From: Paenibacillus sp. SY21-1
GTDB taxonomy: Bacteria > Bacillota > Bacilli > Paenibacillales > Paenibacillaceae
Direction of reading: 5' to 3'
DNA: 64,000 nt
Assembly: GCF_005222705.1 (NCBI RefSeq)
Contig: NZ_STGF01000004.1
Span: 1 to 64,000 of the forward strand
The position numbers were made by a program, and so were the translations under genes. Below the pieces are notes generated by a model that saw nothing but the letters and a program-made list of their open reading frames with translations, was not told the DNA's origin and made no database searches. Below, in pieces: positions 42,002 through 52,800 of the stretch (the stretch's first letter is position 1; the number at the start of each line of letters is the position of its first letter).

Positions 42002-42903
42002 AGCCGTTAAAAGTAGAGCAAATCGTAAAGCAATATGGAGACAAAAGAGCGGTAAACGGAATTAGCTTTGAGGTTGGAGCAGGTGAAATATACGGCTTGC
42101 TCGGCGCCAACGGCGCAGGCAAAACGACGACCATGCGGATGGTGCTTGGCCTTATTTTTCCGGATCAAGGAAATATATGGTATGAGGGTAAAGCGCATAG
42201 CCGGGATCAGCTGAAAAACCTCGGATACTTGCCGGAAGAGCGCGGTCTCTATCCCAAAATTACGGTCAGCGACCAGATTTCATATTTGGCGCAGCTTCGG
42301 GGCATGTCGAAAAAAGACGCGGACGCAAGCTTGAAGCGGTGGTTAGATCGTTTTGAAGTGCCTGAATATTACAACAAAAGAGTAGAAGAGCTGTCCAAAG
42401 GCAATCAGCAAAAAATCCAGTTTATTGCAGCCATTATTCATAATCCTAAAATCGTTATTCTGGACGAAGCGTTTAGCGGACTGGACCCTGTCAATGTGGA
42501 GCTGCTCAAATCCACGGTTAAAGAGCTGCGCGATGCCGGCACGACGATTCTGTTCTCTACCCACCGGATGGAGCATGTCGAGGAGCTGTGCAGAAATATT
42601 ACGATTTTGCATCGGTCGAATGAAGTGTTGAAGGGGAATATCAAAGAAATCAAGAGCAAATTCCCGAAAGAGAAGGTCATCCTCGGTACGACAGGAGAAG
42701 TGAGAGACCTGGAGCGCATTCCTGGCGTAATCTCCATCAACCGGCATGAATACGGCTACGAATTGAAGGTCGATAACGAAGCGGCGGGCAGAGCGGTCTT
42801 GAACCATGCGCTGGCCCAAACGGATATTAATCGATTCGAGATCAAGGAGCCAACCTTGAATGAAATTTTTATTAAAACAGTAGGCGGTGACAATAATGAA
42901 TAG
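41998..42903 (+). CDS. ABC transporter ATPase, NatA-like
   Basis: The 301-residue ATPase has Walker A GANGAGKTT, signature ELSKGNQQKIQFIAAI and Walker B IVILDEAFSGLDP. A C-terminal DUF4162-like extension follows. It pairs with the NatB-like permease whose gene overlaps its end by eight bases, resembling the Na+ exporter NatAB, though substrates of the family vary. Confidence 0.92.
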   Translation: MKPLKVEQIVKQYGDKRAVNGISFEVGAGEIYGLLGANGAGKTTTMRMVLGLIFPDQGNIWYEGKAHSRDQLKNLGYLPEERGLYPKITVSDQISYLAQLRGMSKKDADASLKRWLDRFEVPEYYNKRVEELSKGNQQKIQFIAAIIHNPKIVILDEAFSGLDPVNVELLKSTVKELRDAGTTILFSTHRMEHVEELCRNITILHRSNEVLKGNIKEIKSKFPKEKVILGTTGEVRDLERIPGVISINRHEYGYELKVDNEAAGRAVLNHALAQTDINRFEIKEPTLNEIFIKTVGGDNNE

Positions 42904-44200
42904 TTTCTGGACAGTAGTAGGATTTACGGCGCGCAATAAACTGAAGGCCAAATCGTTTCTTATTACGACGCTTGTTATTGCCATTATCATAAGCATTGGT
43001 GCGAATATCCCTTATTTCATTACCAAATTCGGAGGCGGCGATACCGTCACGAAAATCGGCTATACGCAAGCGAGCGGGGAAGACTCCGCAACGGGCGATC
43101 AGCTAAAGGCGTATTTCGAGCAGCAGGAGAAGAAAACGGTTGAGCTTGTTGCTTTTGAGGATAAAGGCTCTGTGGATGCCAATGAAACGATGCTCAAGAA
43201 AGCGATCGAGGATAAACAAATTAAAGGCTATCTGACGTTCGGAGACATGACGGACAGCGGCTTTCCCGAAATTACGTACAAATCTGAGAAGCTGCTGGAG
43301 GTTTCAACGACCAGTGCGCTGCAGGGAGCGCTGCTAATGATCCGCCAAGGCATTATTCTTCAGGATGCTGGATTGACGCAAGAGCAGCTCGCGCAGCTGA
43401 ACGCGCCAATTCAGATTGGCACGCTGCAAATTTCCGCGACGGAGGGTGCGGGCAGCATTGGAGACGGCAAGTCGTCTACGGAGCAAGGCGTCAATATGGG
43501 CCTGATCTACTTTATTATTATTCTGCTGTTCATGGCGGTCATGATTTCCGGACAGCTCATCGCATCTGAAATCACATCGGAAAAAAGCTCGCGCGTTATG
43601 GAAATTCTGATTACGAGCGTATCCCCGATTAAACAAATGTTCGGTAAAATTCTGGGTGTTTTCCTGGTCGTGGTGCTGCAGATTGTAGCGTATGTAGCCG
43701 TCATTATCATTAATGCATCATTGCCGCATAACAAGGATATGCTGAAAAACTTCAACATTGATTTTAGTCAAATTGATCCGACTTTGCTGCTTTACTCGGT
43801 GCTGTTCTTCCTGACGGGCTTCTTCCTGTTCGCGACCATGTTCGCGGCTGTCGGCTCCGTTATTAGCCGGACTGAGGATCTCGGCCAAGCGATTATGCCA
43901 ATAACAATCATCTCGCTGGCCGGCTTCTATATCTCGATTTTCAGCATCAGCACGCCGGACAGCATGCTGGTAAAGGTGACATCGTTTATCCCGCTGTTCT
44001 CGCCGTTTGTCATGATGCTAAGACTTGGTCTGACTGATCCGCCGGTGTGGGAGGTATTGACTTCCATCGGGCTGCTGTTTGTCGCAATCTACATTTCGGT
44101 GTGGCTGTCCGCTAAAATTTACCGCGTCGGCGTGCTGATGTACGGCAAACGCCCAAGCCTGAAAGAAATCGCCAAGGCGATGAAGGCTTATAAGGTTTAA
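42896..44200 (+). CDS. ABC-2 family permease, NatB-like
   Basis: The 434-residue protein has one N-terminal membrane helix (FLITTLVIAIIISIGANIP), a large external domain of about 170 residues, then five or six helices (MGLIYFIIILLFMAVMISGQLIASE with EKSSRVMEILITSVSP, the ABC-2 signature). ATG 42896 is inside the previous gene, with GGCGGTGAC ahead. It is the last gene of the YtrA-type operon. Confidence 0.9.
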   Translation: MNSFWTVVGFTARNKLKAKSFLITTLVIAIIISIGANIPYFITKFGGGDTVTKIGYTQASGEDSATGDQLKAYFEQQEKKTVELVAFEDKGSVDANETMLKKAIEDKQIKGYLTFGDMTDSGFPEITYKSEKLLEVSTTSALQGALLMIRQGIILQDAGLTQEQLAQLNAPIQIGTLQISATEGAGSIGDGKSSTEQGVNMGLIYFIIILLFMAVMISGQLIASEITSEKSSRVMEILITSVSPIKQMFGKILGVFLVVVLQIVAYVAVIIINASLPHNKDMLKNFNIDFSQIDPTLLLYSVLFFLTGFFLFATMFAAVGSVISRTEDLGQAIMPITIISLAGFYISIFSISTPDSMLVKVTSFIPLFSPFVMMLRLGLTDPPVWEVLTSIGLLFVAIYISVWLSAKIYRVGVLMYGKRPSLKEIAKAMKAYKV

Positions 44201-44507
44201 TGAGTTTATAAAGTTGTGTGAGTAACGGTTATAAGTGAGACAGATGTAAGTAATAACTGAGACAAATTACAAGATATGTTTGAGACAAGAAGGACCCTTG
44301 GTACATTCATAAATGCTGATGTATCAAGGGTTTTCCATTTAAACTTGGTGAGTAGGTTTAAAGTGTGGTTGTTCGAAGGCGGATTTAATTGTTACCAATT
44401 TTTTGCGATTATAGCTGAGATAATTCGTTAATGGTAGCACCTGCGATTCATACTTACTGTAATCGCCCGTTACTAACGGTTACAACTTAGAAAGGGATGA
44501 TGACAAG
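44201..44507. other. Intergenic stretch with terminator
   Basis: No gene was supported. Besides the terminator at 44294-44334 it contains several GTTA/TAAC-rich stretches around 44225-44260 and 44465-44485 (ACGGTTA / ACGGTTAC). Base composition is lower in GC than the operons on either side. Confidence 0.45.
44294..44334 (+). terminator. Terminator after the YtrA-type ABC operon
   Basis: CCCTTGGTACATTCA pairs with TGATGTATCAAGGG with a few mismatches, and TTTT follows. A related hairpin occurs at 45021-45062. Confidence 0.7.
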
Positions 44508-44990
44508 TTGGAACAATTTCTGCAACAGCTGCAAGATTCAAATCCGGTCTTTCAATTCATTGGGGTTATGCTCGTGGCGATGGTCCCGTTTCTCGAAGGA
44601 TACGTTGCGGTACCCGTAGGGATTGCGATCGGGTTCCCGGCTGTGATGACGATCGCGGCGGCCATCGTCGGCAACTGGATTTCGGTTATGGTTGTGATCC
44701 TGGCTAGCGATCGCGTCAAGCAGTGGCTGCAAAGAAGAAAACCTTCTGAACGCCAACAAGAAAAACAAAATAAACGTCTAGAACGCGGACAGAAGCTATT
44801 CCAGAAGTACGGTGTTCCCGGAGTGTCGCTTCTAGGCCCGTTGTTGATCGGAGACCACATCGCGGCTCTAGTCTGTATCGCCTCGGGCGCAAGGAAACGA
44901 TATGTGATCATCTGGCAAACAATCGCCATCATCGTATGGGCAGTAGGAACGGGAATCTTGGTGTTGTTAGGCATTCAAGTTGCAAAGTAA
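44508..44990 (+). CDS. Small multidrug export family membrane protein
   Basis: The 160-residue protein has four membrane segments and the pattern of the Sm_multidrug_ex family: FIGVMLVAMVPFLEGYVAVPVGIAIGFP, a charged loop (RRKPSERQQEKQNKRLERGQKLF), GVPGVSLLGPLLIGDHIAA and a last helix. TTG 44508 follows AAAGGGATG. The family name rests on limited data. It stands alone between two similar hairpins. Confidence 0.75.
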   Translation: MEQFLQQLQDSNPVFQFIGVMLVAMVPFLEGYVAVPVGIAIGFPAVMTIAAAIVGNWISVMVVILASDRVKQWLQRRKPSERQQEKQNKRLERGQKLFQKYGVPGVSLLGPLLIGDHIAALVCIASGARKRYVIIWQTIAIIVWAVGTGILVLLGIQVAK

Positions 44991-45020
44991 TAGGGTAAGC
45001 TATGTATGAGACGGAAATGA

Positions 45021-45062
45021 CCCTTTATACATCACAAAATGTTGATGTACGAAGGGGCTTTT
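45021..45062 (+). terminator. Terminator-like hairpin
   Basis: CCCTTTATACATCA pairs with TGATGTACGAAGGGG, then CTTTTCC. It ends the gene at 44508. The rest of 44991-45339 holds no supported gene. Confidence 0.6.
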
Positions 45063-45151
45063 CCTATAAATCGATAATATGTTTACGCAATTTTAATGAT
45101 GCACACTTGCGATTAAGCTTAATCGGATACGATATGATTTCAAAAAAAAGG

Positions 45152-45189
45152 AAACCCCCTTGGTTCTTCGATGAGAATCAAGGGGGTTT
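45152..45189 (-). terminator. Terminator facing the IS630 element
   Basis: AAACCCCCTTGGTTCT pairs with AGAATCAAGGGGGTTT. On the minus strand it is followed by CCTTTTTTTT, so it would stop transcripts coming from the IS630 transposase. Confidence 0.75.
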
Positions 45190-45309
45190 CGTGCAGTCAA
45201 TCAAACATGGAGCCCGCCAACATTCAAACTTGGATGGAGGAATATGGTCATACTTTTTATACGCTTTCGAAAAAGATATGGAATGAAAAAATGAACACCT
45301 GATAAGGCC

Positions 45310-46370
45310 GTCACAAAACGGCCACCTATATAAGTTGAATTAAAGAATTTCCACAACATGATCAGACTCCATCCGGATACAGAGCCGGTCAATAATAATT
45401 AGAGGTTGTTGCATAATCGCGTCCATGAAAGAAGAGACGTTATGGCGGATCTCGGCTACCGTGTGGTAGAAGACATTGTTCACCACATCGGATTTCAGCC
45501 ACTTCCAGAGCCCTTCCACAATATTGAGCTGTGGGCTGTACGGTGGAAGAAAGACAAAGGTGAGTCGCTTATTCTCGTTCAGAAACGGTTCCAGCAACTT
45601 CGCATGATGGATACGGGCATTGTCGAGCACCATCGTAATGGTGCCCGAAGGATACGCTTCGAGGACCTTGCCTAGAAACGTCAAAAACGTTTCAGCGTTG
45701 TAGGACTCGTCTTCATGCCAAACGATTCGGCCGCTGCTATAATCGACCGTCGACAGTAACTTTACGCCGCGATGTTTGCCAGTTGTTCGAATGATCCGTT
45801 GCTTCCCTTTCTCAAACCAGGTTCGCTGGAGCGCATTGCTTGATCGGGTCAGCTGCCGCTAGCGTACAGGTCGGTTTCGTAAAGCTCATATTCATGCGCT
45901 CCATCAGCTTCGAGACCCCGCGCAGCGAGTACGAATGTCCATAGACACGTTCGATATAGTCCACGATGATCTGTAATGTCCAATTGAACTTGGATGTGAA
46001 ACCTACGTCCGCTGGCACTCGATTGACGATGACTTGCTTCAATTCCTCTCGTTGTTCCAAAGTCAATCTTGTCGATCGTCCGGGAGAGAAGCTCATAGAG
46101 AGCGCGGCTAGCCCTTCCGTTTCATAGGCGTGAATGTAACTTCGAATGGTTTTCTCAGAACGGCAAAAAATCACGGCAATCTCCTTAACGGGCATTTCCA
46201 TGAAATGCAGGCGAATCGTCTGAAGTCGCTCGTACATCCGGCGATCCTTTGTCGATCTCAGTCGTTTTTCCACTTCAGTCAGGGCATCCTTGTTTTCCAT
46301 TTCGACCACCGCCTCATCCTGATTCTTACAGTAATCGGTTCATTTCAGCCATAAAGCTGATGAGACGGTT
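45310..46370 (-). mobile_element. IS630-family insertion sequence, ends approximate
   Basis: The element carries one transposase region split into two frames. Its exact ends could not be fixed: weakly similar inverted stretches (about GTCACAAAACGGCC on the left and AGTGAAACCGTC on the right, minus strand) suggest limits near 45310 and 46370. The TA target duplication expected of the family was not verified. Confidence 0.55.
45340..46309 (-). pseudogene. IS630-family transposase, split by a +1 frameshift
   Basis: The N-terminal frame (46309-45812) has a helix-turn-helix region (MPVKEIAVIFCRSEKTIRSYIHAYE) and a winged part (RVYGHSYSLRGVSKLMERM). The C-terminal frame, starting before 45684, has the DDE_3 block VLDNARIHHAKLLEPFL and LPPYSPQLNIVEGLWKWLK. 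The two join near 45825, where ADPIKQCA should continue as QRTWFEKGK. A +1 shift at GCTCC restores the match. It is either a mutation or a recoding site. No hairpin or pause signal was confirmed, so a broken gene is the default reading. Confidence 0.75.
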
Positions 46371-46508
46371 TCACTTTCAGCGATGAACCTTTCGCTCTGC
46401 GTGCAAATATGACATGTGCAGTGGAAAGGACAGTCATATTCAGGCTTTATAAAAATACAGCAGCTATGGTTAGGGGAAGAGATTGTGAAAAAAACGGGAG
46501 GATATGAA

Positions 46509-48070
46509 TTGAAAATGAATAATGAACCATGGGTGTCTGATCAAGGAGATGGAACCTATATAAATCCTGTGCTGTACGCCGATTATTCAGATATGGATGT
46601 CATACGCGTCGGCTCCTTTTTTTATATGACCGCTTCAAGTTTCGGACATTTGCCGGGCTTGCCTATTCTTGAATCACGCGATCTGGTTAACTGGCGATTA
46701 ATACATCATGCAGTTCCCTCATTGCCGCTTAAAGAATTTGACGTGCCGCAGCATGGCAATGGGATATGGGCGCCAAGCATCCGTTACAATTCAGGTAAAT
46801 ACTGGATTTACTACGGCGATCCAGACGTAGGGATATTCATGACGACAGCTACTGATCCAGCAGGGAAATGGGAGCCGCTTCACCTAGTAAAGGAGGGCAA
46901 GGGTTTAATTGATCCCTGCCCGTTCTGGGACGATAACGGACAGGCCTATCTCATTCATGCCTATGCGCATAGCCGGAGCGGGATCAAGCACAAGTTAAGA
47001 ATCTGCTCGATGTCAACGGGCGGAAAAACATTACTTGACGAGGGGCAAATCGTTTACGACGGAACGGAGAAGCATCCGACGCTCGAAGGGCCCAAACTGT
47101 ATAAACGTAACGGCTATTATTATATTTTTGCGCCCGCTGGCGGTGTGTCTACTGGTTGGCAGACAGTGTTTCGCTCCGCCAGTATATGGGGACCTTACGA
47201 AGACAGGATTGTACTACAACAAGGTGACACCAACATCAATGGTCCTCATCAAGGAGCCTTGATAGAGCTTGAATCGGGAGAGTCGTGGTTTATCCATTTT
47301 CAGGACCAAGGCGCTTACGGTCGAGTCGTCCATCTTCAACCCGTCAGATGGGAAGATGACTGGCCGCTGATGGGAGAAATGAGGAAAGGGGATACGATAG
47401 GACAGCCCGTCATGCGCTACCGCAAGCCAAACGTAAGCAAGAGCTTCCCTGTTGAAGTCCCGGCAACCTCCGACGAATTCATGACGTCCACACTGGGGTT
47501 GCAGTGGCAGTGGCAAGCAAACCCGCTGGCCGAATGGTATAACCTTTCGGCAAGGGAGAGCTATATTCGTCTAAATGCCATAACGCCTTTCAATAATTTG
47601 TATCATGCGCCGAATCTTCTGCTTCAAAAATTCCCTGCGCCTGAATTTCAGGTGACATGCGAGGCGGAACCGGGAGGACTGGGCGATGGCGACAGCGGTG
47701 GAGTTGTCGTGTTTGGTCTCCGTTATAGCTATCTGACTATAAAAAAACATCTATAAATGATGGGGAAACATCCTTTTCACTCAGCTTGGCGGAGGGAGAA
47801 CATTCAGGGGAAGTCGAATTATGGTCTACCGCTCTGAGGGAGATTGAGCGAATTTACCTGCGAATTGAGGTGCAAAAAGGAGCTGTCTGCACATTCAGCT
47901 ATAGTTTGGATGGTGAACGTTATAATAGTATCCCGAAGAGTACATTTACTGCTTACAAAGGTCAATGGGTTGGTGCTAAGATCGGGTTGTATGCCACAGG
48001 CTCTAGCGGAGGCTATCTAGACGTGGATCGGTTTCACGTTGCAAAAATAACTCAAAAAGATGAGCGATGA
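46509..48070 (+). pseudogene. GH43-type beta-xylosidase/arabinofuranosidase, frameshifted at a run of seven A
   Basis: The first frame (to 47756) encodes a five-bladed GH43 catalytic domain without a signal peptide. The three acids are visible in YADYSDMDVI, DPCPFWDDNGQAYLIHA and TLEGPKLYKRNGYYYIF. The second frame (about 47748-48070) continues as the C-terminal beta-sandwich (INDGETSFSLSLAEGEHSG to GGYLDVDRFHVAK) typical of this GH43 group. They join at A47741-47747 by a one-base shift. TTG 46509 lies seven bases after GGGAGG (46496-46501); ATG 46515 is the alternative. Substrate is probably xylo- or arabino-oligosaccharide. Confidence 0.82.
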
Positions 48071-48198
48071 AATTTGCGCGCTGCTATTGCATCATATTGA
48101 AGTCGGCATTTCAATAGATATGGCTATTGGTTTTAATTTAAACGGGCAATCTGCCAAATCATAATCCTATGTTTTCTCACCAGCGTCAAGAAAATGCT

Positions 48199-48243
48199 AA
48201 AATCCCCACAAACCCAGTCGTATCAAGGGTTTGTGGGGATTTT
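48199..48243. terminator. Bidirectional terminator between GH43 and ATP-grasp genes
   Basis: AAAATCCCCACAAACCC (48199-48215) pairs perfectly with GGGTTTGTGGGGATTTT (48227-48243). The A and T flanks serve both converging genes. The remainder of 48071-48393 shows no supported gene. Confidence 0.88.
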
Positions 48244-48393
48244 GCTAGTTATCGAATTATTCGATTGCTTGTAGAATCCGTTTGTGGATACTGCGAGGGC
48301 TTTGCGCATCTTCATCACCAGTATGTCAATCGGTGTTCCGCTATCAAGTGGAAGCTAAGCCCTTTGGTTGGCTGAAGATGTGCATCGCCTCTT

Positions 48394-49653
48394 CTACAAG
48401 GTTTTGTCCAAAGCATTCGCCTGCTTCTTGTCGAAGTAGAAATGCTTGAAGTTTTTGACGTGGCTGTAGTAGTAACGGGAGATCCGAATAATTCGCTTCA
48501 GATTGAGGTCTTTCCTGTACCAGATGGAGTACAGCACCTTCTTCTCCTTGTACAGAGCATTAATCTCGGCCGTCAAAGCCGGCTCCGTCACGTACTTGCG
48601 CAGCACCGCTCTGGGCACGTTGGTCCAGAGGCCGGTTTTGCTGCCGTAGACGCACTCCGCGTTTTTGCCGTAGACGACCTGGTCGATCATCGCGGTAATC
48701 ATATTCAGTCCCGCCGCCCGCACGAAGAAGCTGCTTCTCCCCAGCCGCGGGTTAATCTCGAACAGCATGTATTTGCCCGTTCTGCTGTCGTATTTCATAT
48801 CGATGTTGGAGTAGCCGACGTAACCTATGTTTTGGAGGAACTCCTTGATTTTACGATAAATGGCCATGTCGGAGCGCGAAATGATGGCAGCGTAGTTCCC
48901 CAGCGTTTTCGGCGCGTACTCCTCCAGCACGGGCTGGCCGAGACACATCATCTTCACGTTGCCGTCGTTGTCGGAGAAGCTGTTAATGACGCGCATGGAG
49001 CTGTCCTCGCCGGGAATGAATTCCTGAATGATCAGCTTGCCCTTGTAATCGGATTTGTTCATGCTGCGAACCATCGTGAAATATTCGTCCTTGGTCTTGA
49101 AAAAGAAGACCTTCTTCTTGCCCTCGAATTGGCTGTGCAAATATTCATAGGCGTTGCTGTTCTCGGGCTTGACGATGATCGGGAATTGAAAGGCCATATG
49201 CTCAAGCGCGTTCTCGCGCTCATGGGGCTCGCAGACGATCGTCTTCGGATAATCCATGCCGAATTGCTCGCAAAGCTTATAGAACTTGTCCTTCGTATCC
49301 AGCGTGTCGAGCAGCTCGCGCGAGATGAAACGATTGGCGATCAGCCCCTTGAACTTGTCGTAGTGCCGCGACAGCATGCCGGCGTAATAGTCGGAGCACG
49401 GGATGACAATCAGCTTGCGGCCCTTGGAGGCTTGCCCTTCCAGGACCGACAGCAGAGCGCCGGGGAAGACGTCCTCCCGGTCGAAATCGTCGATTTGAAC
49501 GAGATTGAACAGCTTGCTGTTCATCGTCGGTATCAACAGGCGGCTGCAGAGCAGCAGCGGTTTAATGCCGTATGCTTCGTGAATCAGTCTTACGTTTCCA
49601 TATGCGTTCTCGTCGCTTCCGAGTATGATAGGCAGAAAGTCGTTAGTGGTCAT
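48394..49653 (-). CDS. ATP-grasp carboxylate-amine ligase-like protein
   Basis: The 419-residue cytoplasmic protein has an ATP-grasp fold: a pre-ATP-grasp part (IILGSDENAYGNVRLIHEAYG), FPIIVKPENSN, LIIQEFIPGEDSSMRV and the metal-binding end GYSNIDMKYDSRTGKYMLFEINPRLGRSS. Such enzymes join a carboxylate to an amine using ATP; the substrates cannot be told here. A basic C-terminal tail (RIIRISRYYYSHVKNFKHF) follows. ATG 49653 follows AAGGAGA, and a longer start at 49770 is not supported. No partner gene is adjacent; it stands alone between glycosidase genes. Confidence 0.82.
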   Translation of the reverse strand: MTTNDFLPIILGSDENAYGNVRLIHEAYGIKPLLLCSRLLIPTMNSKLFNLVQIDDFDREDVFPGALLSVLEGQASKGRKLIVIPCSDYYAGMLSRHYDKFKGLIANRFISRELLDTLDTKDKFYKLCEQFGMDYPKTIVCEPHERENALEHMAFQFPIIVKPENSNAYEYLHSQFEGKKKVFFFKTKDEYFTMVRSMNKSDYKGKLIIQEFIPGEDSSMRVINSFSDNDGNVKMMCLGQPVLEEYAPKTLGNYAAIISRSDMAIYRKIKEFLQNIGYVGYSNIDMKYDSRTGKYMLFEINPRLGRSSFFVRAAGLNMITAMIDQVVYGKNAECVYGSKTGLWTNVPRAVLRKYVTEPALTAEINALYKEKKVLYSIWYRKDLNLKRIIRISRYYYSHVKNFKHFYFDKKQANALDKTL

Positions 49654-49815
49654 AATATCTCCTTGTCGGGTAGGGTCTATAATGAAGTATGGTCCCATTG
49701 TACAGTCTAATACGTTACATCGCCAATCTACAACTCTATTTTTTGGCGAATCATCATCAATATAGTGCAATGGGGCAGGTTAACAGAATCGAATGAGGAG
49801 ACCCCGCGCTTGCAG

Positions 49816-49847
49816 TATACTAATGTTGGAAAATGAAAGCGTTGTCA
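49816..49847 (+). promoter_or_regulatory. -10 element and consensus cre site ahead of the GH5 gene
   Basis: TATACT (49816-49821) is a good -10 with no clear -35. TGAAAGCGTTGTCA (49834-49847) matches the catabolite-responsive consensus TGWAANCGNTNWCA at every position and lies over the early transcribed region. CcpA bound there would repress during growth on preferred sugars. Confidence 0.8.
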
Positions 49848-49881
49848 TCGTTGCAATCATTCAAAAGGGAGATGGTTGAAG

Positions 49882-52800
49882 ATGGGGAACACGAAGATTC
49901 GGGTCGCGGCCAAGCCGGGCGTTGCGAGGCTGCTGATTATGGCCTTGCTGGCGCAGGCCGTACTGTTCGCGGTGCCGGGGCAGCAAAGGGCGGAGGCGGC
50001 GATCGGCCCGGCCGATTTTTTGAAGACGGACGGGAGGTTTATTAAAAACAACAGCGGCAATGGGGACATCGTAACGCTGCGGGGCACGAATGTCGGCGGC
50101 TGGCTCGCGCAGGAGGACTGGATGTCGCCGCTGGGCGAATTCGCCGCCGACCGGACAGGCTGGACCGCTACGGCTTCGGCGAACGGCGGGAACGCAGGCA
50201 ATGCTATAGACGGAAGCAACACGTCTTATTGGGATACGGGCGCCAATCAGGCCAGCGGACAATGGCTGCAAATCAACCTCGGAGCGCCTACGCTGTTCAA
50301 TCGGTTATATGTTGACGCGGGCGGAAGGCCGAACGATTATCCGCGCGGTTATACGATCGAAGCGTCGAACGACGGCACGACATGGCGAAACATCGCCAGC
50401 GGCGCATCGGCAAGCGCGAACACGGTCGTTCGCACGATTCCCCAGGTGGCGCAATACGTTCGTATAAGCCAGACGGGAACGGCTTCGAACTGGTGGTCCG
50501 TCGCGGAATTCAATTTGTTCAGCGATCCCGTGCTGAACAATGGTCCGTTCACGGCCACGGCATTCGCGTCCGGCTCCGGCAGCACTGCAGCGGCGGGCGT
50601 CGACGGCGACGTGAACACAAGGTGGACGAGCGGCGCGGCGCAGACGGCGGGCCAGACGTTCACGATCAATCTCGGCGGGAACCGGGAGGTCAGCCGCTTG
50701 CTGATCGACGCGGGCGCGGCATCGGCCGGCGATTATGCCCGGGGCTACGAGGTATGGGGACTGACGGACGGCGTCTGGACCAAATACGCCAGCGGCATCG
50801 GCACGTCCCGGTTCATCCATGCCGAGTTCTGGTGGTCGTACTGGATGACGGAGATTCGAATCGTGCAGACGGGCACCAGCTCGAACTGGTGGTCGATCGC
50901 GGACGTATCCGTGTTCTCCGGCGGCAGCCTGGAACGGTCGGGCTGGACGCTTAGCGCTTCCTCCAGCGGTTCGGGCGCGGCGCCCAATCATGTGAGAGAC
51001 GGCAACGCGGGCACGGTGTGGAACACAGGCGCCGCGCAAGCTCCCGGTCAATGGTTCCAGATCGATCTCGGAGCCAAAGTCACCTTTAACCAAATCGTGC
51101 TCGACAACGCCAAAAATTCCGTACAGGAGCAGGATTATCCGAGAGGGTATAGCGTGCAAGTTTCGCAGAACGGCAGCTCCTGGACGACCGTCGCCACCGG
51201 TCAAGGGCTGCGCAAGGCGACGCCGATCAACTTCCCTGCGGTTGGCGCAAGATACATTCGCATCAATCAGACGGGGAGCGCCGGCAGCTGGTGGTCGATC
51301 GGCGAGCTGAGCGTCAGCCTGAACAACGACGACTATTCCCTGTATTCCACCTTGGGACAGCGCTTTGGCGCTTCTACGAGAGAGAGCATTTATACGGCGC
51401 ATCAGAACACGTGGATCGTGGAGAGCGACATCGACAATATCAAAAGCATGGGCATGAACCTGATCCGCGTGCCGATCGCCTGGTTCGAGATCGTCGACGA
51501 CAGCGGCGCGGTGAAGCCCGGCGCCTGGACCAACATCGACTGGATCGTGGCCGAGGCCGCCGAGCGAGGCATGTATGTCCTCCTTGATCTGCACACGGTG
51601 CCGGGAGGCGGCTGTCCGTGGGGCAGCTGCGGACGCGTCGGACCAAACCCCAACGCGTTCTGGACGACGCCGGCATACCAGGACATGGTCGTCGATATTT
51701 GGAAAGCGGTTGCGGCAAGGTACGTCGGCAATCCGGCGATAGCAGGCTATGATCTCATCAATGAGCCGCTGATCGATTACGCGGAGGATGCCGACGACGT
51801 CGCCCAGAAGAGCGCTTATTACGACCGGCTGTATGATGCCGTTCGCGCCATCGATCCCGATCATACGATCTACCTCGCGGCGTTCTTTAATTGGAGCAGC
51901 ATTGCCGCGCCTGGCGTTTACGGCTGGCAGAACGTCGTGTACGAGGTGCATCCTTACGACATGCCAAATGGCAAGGATGCGGACGCGCAAAATACGCTCG
52001 TCGAGACGACGGTGGCGCAGGTGGGCGCGATTCAGAACGATTCTAACTGGAACATTCCGATTTTGCTGGGCGAATATTCGCTGTACCATAACGACGACGT
52101 TTGGGCCAAGTTCATGTCGGGCCTGAACGCGCTCGAAATCTCGTGGACGAACTGGTCCTACAAGGTGCGCCAGGATCATTACCAAGGAGCAGGAGGGTAC
52201 TGGGGCTTTTACAATTCCAACAGCAATCCGCTTCCTATCATCAACAATGACGCTTCCGCGACCATTACGGCCAAGCTTGGGCAATTCGGCACGTCGCAAT
52301 TCGCGCCGAATACGAGATTCATTAACGTCGTGAGCCGGTTCGCGACCGGCCAGCCATGGATGGCTACGGTGCCGATCGACAAGGGCGGCTGGACGGCGAC
52401 GGCTTCCTCCACGGAAGCGGGAGGCTCGCCGGGCAACGCACTGGATTGGAACGCCTCGACGCGCTGGAGCAGCGGAACGCCGCAGGCAAGCGGACAGTGG
52501 TTCCAAGTGAACATGGGCGCCCGCAAGGCGTTTGATCAAATTTCGTTCGAGACGGGCACGGGGAACAAATGGGACTATCCGCGCGGCTATCAGGTGCAGA
52601 TCTCGAACGACGGCAGCAACTGGACGACGGTCGCGAACGGCCAGGGCTTCGGCTGGAAGCAGGCCATCGTGCTTGGGCCGCAATACGCACAGTACGTCCG
52701 GATCGTTCAGACGGGAAGCGCGCACGAGTGGTGGTCGATCTCGGAATTCCACGTGTACTCGGAGCCGGCTCTGGACAGAAGCGGCTGGACGGCCAGCGCA

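Noticed and set aside
48442..49710. 422-residue plus-strand frame opposite the ATP-grasp gene
   Set aside because: The minus strand shows ATP-grasp motifs and a good ribosome binding site. The plus frame shows neither.
50305..52752. 815-residue minus-strand frame opposite the GH5 gene
   Set aside because: It is a shadow of a GC-rich coding strand. It has no ribosome binding site or recognisable domain, and the plus strand encodes a clear enzyme.
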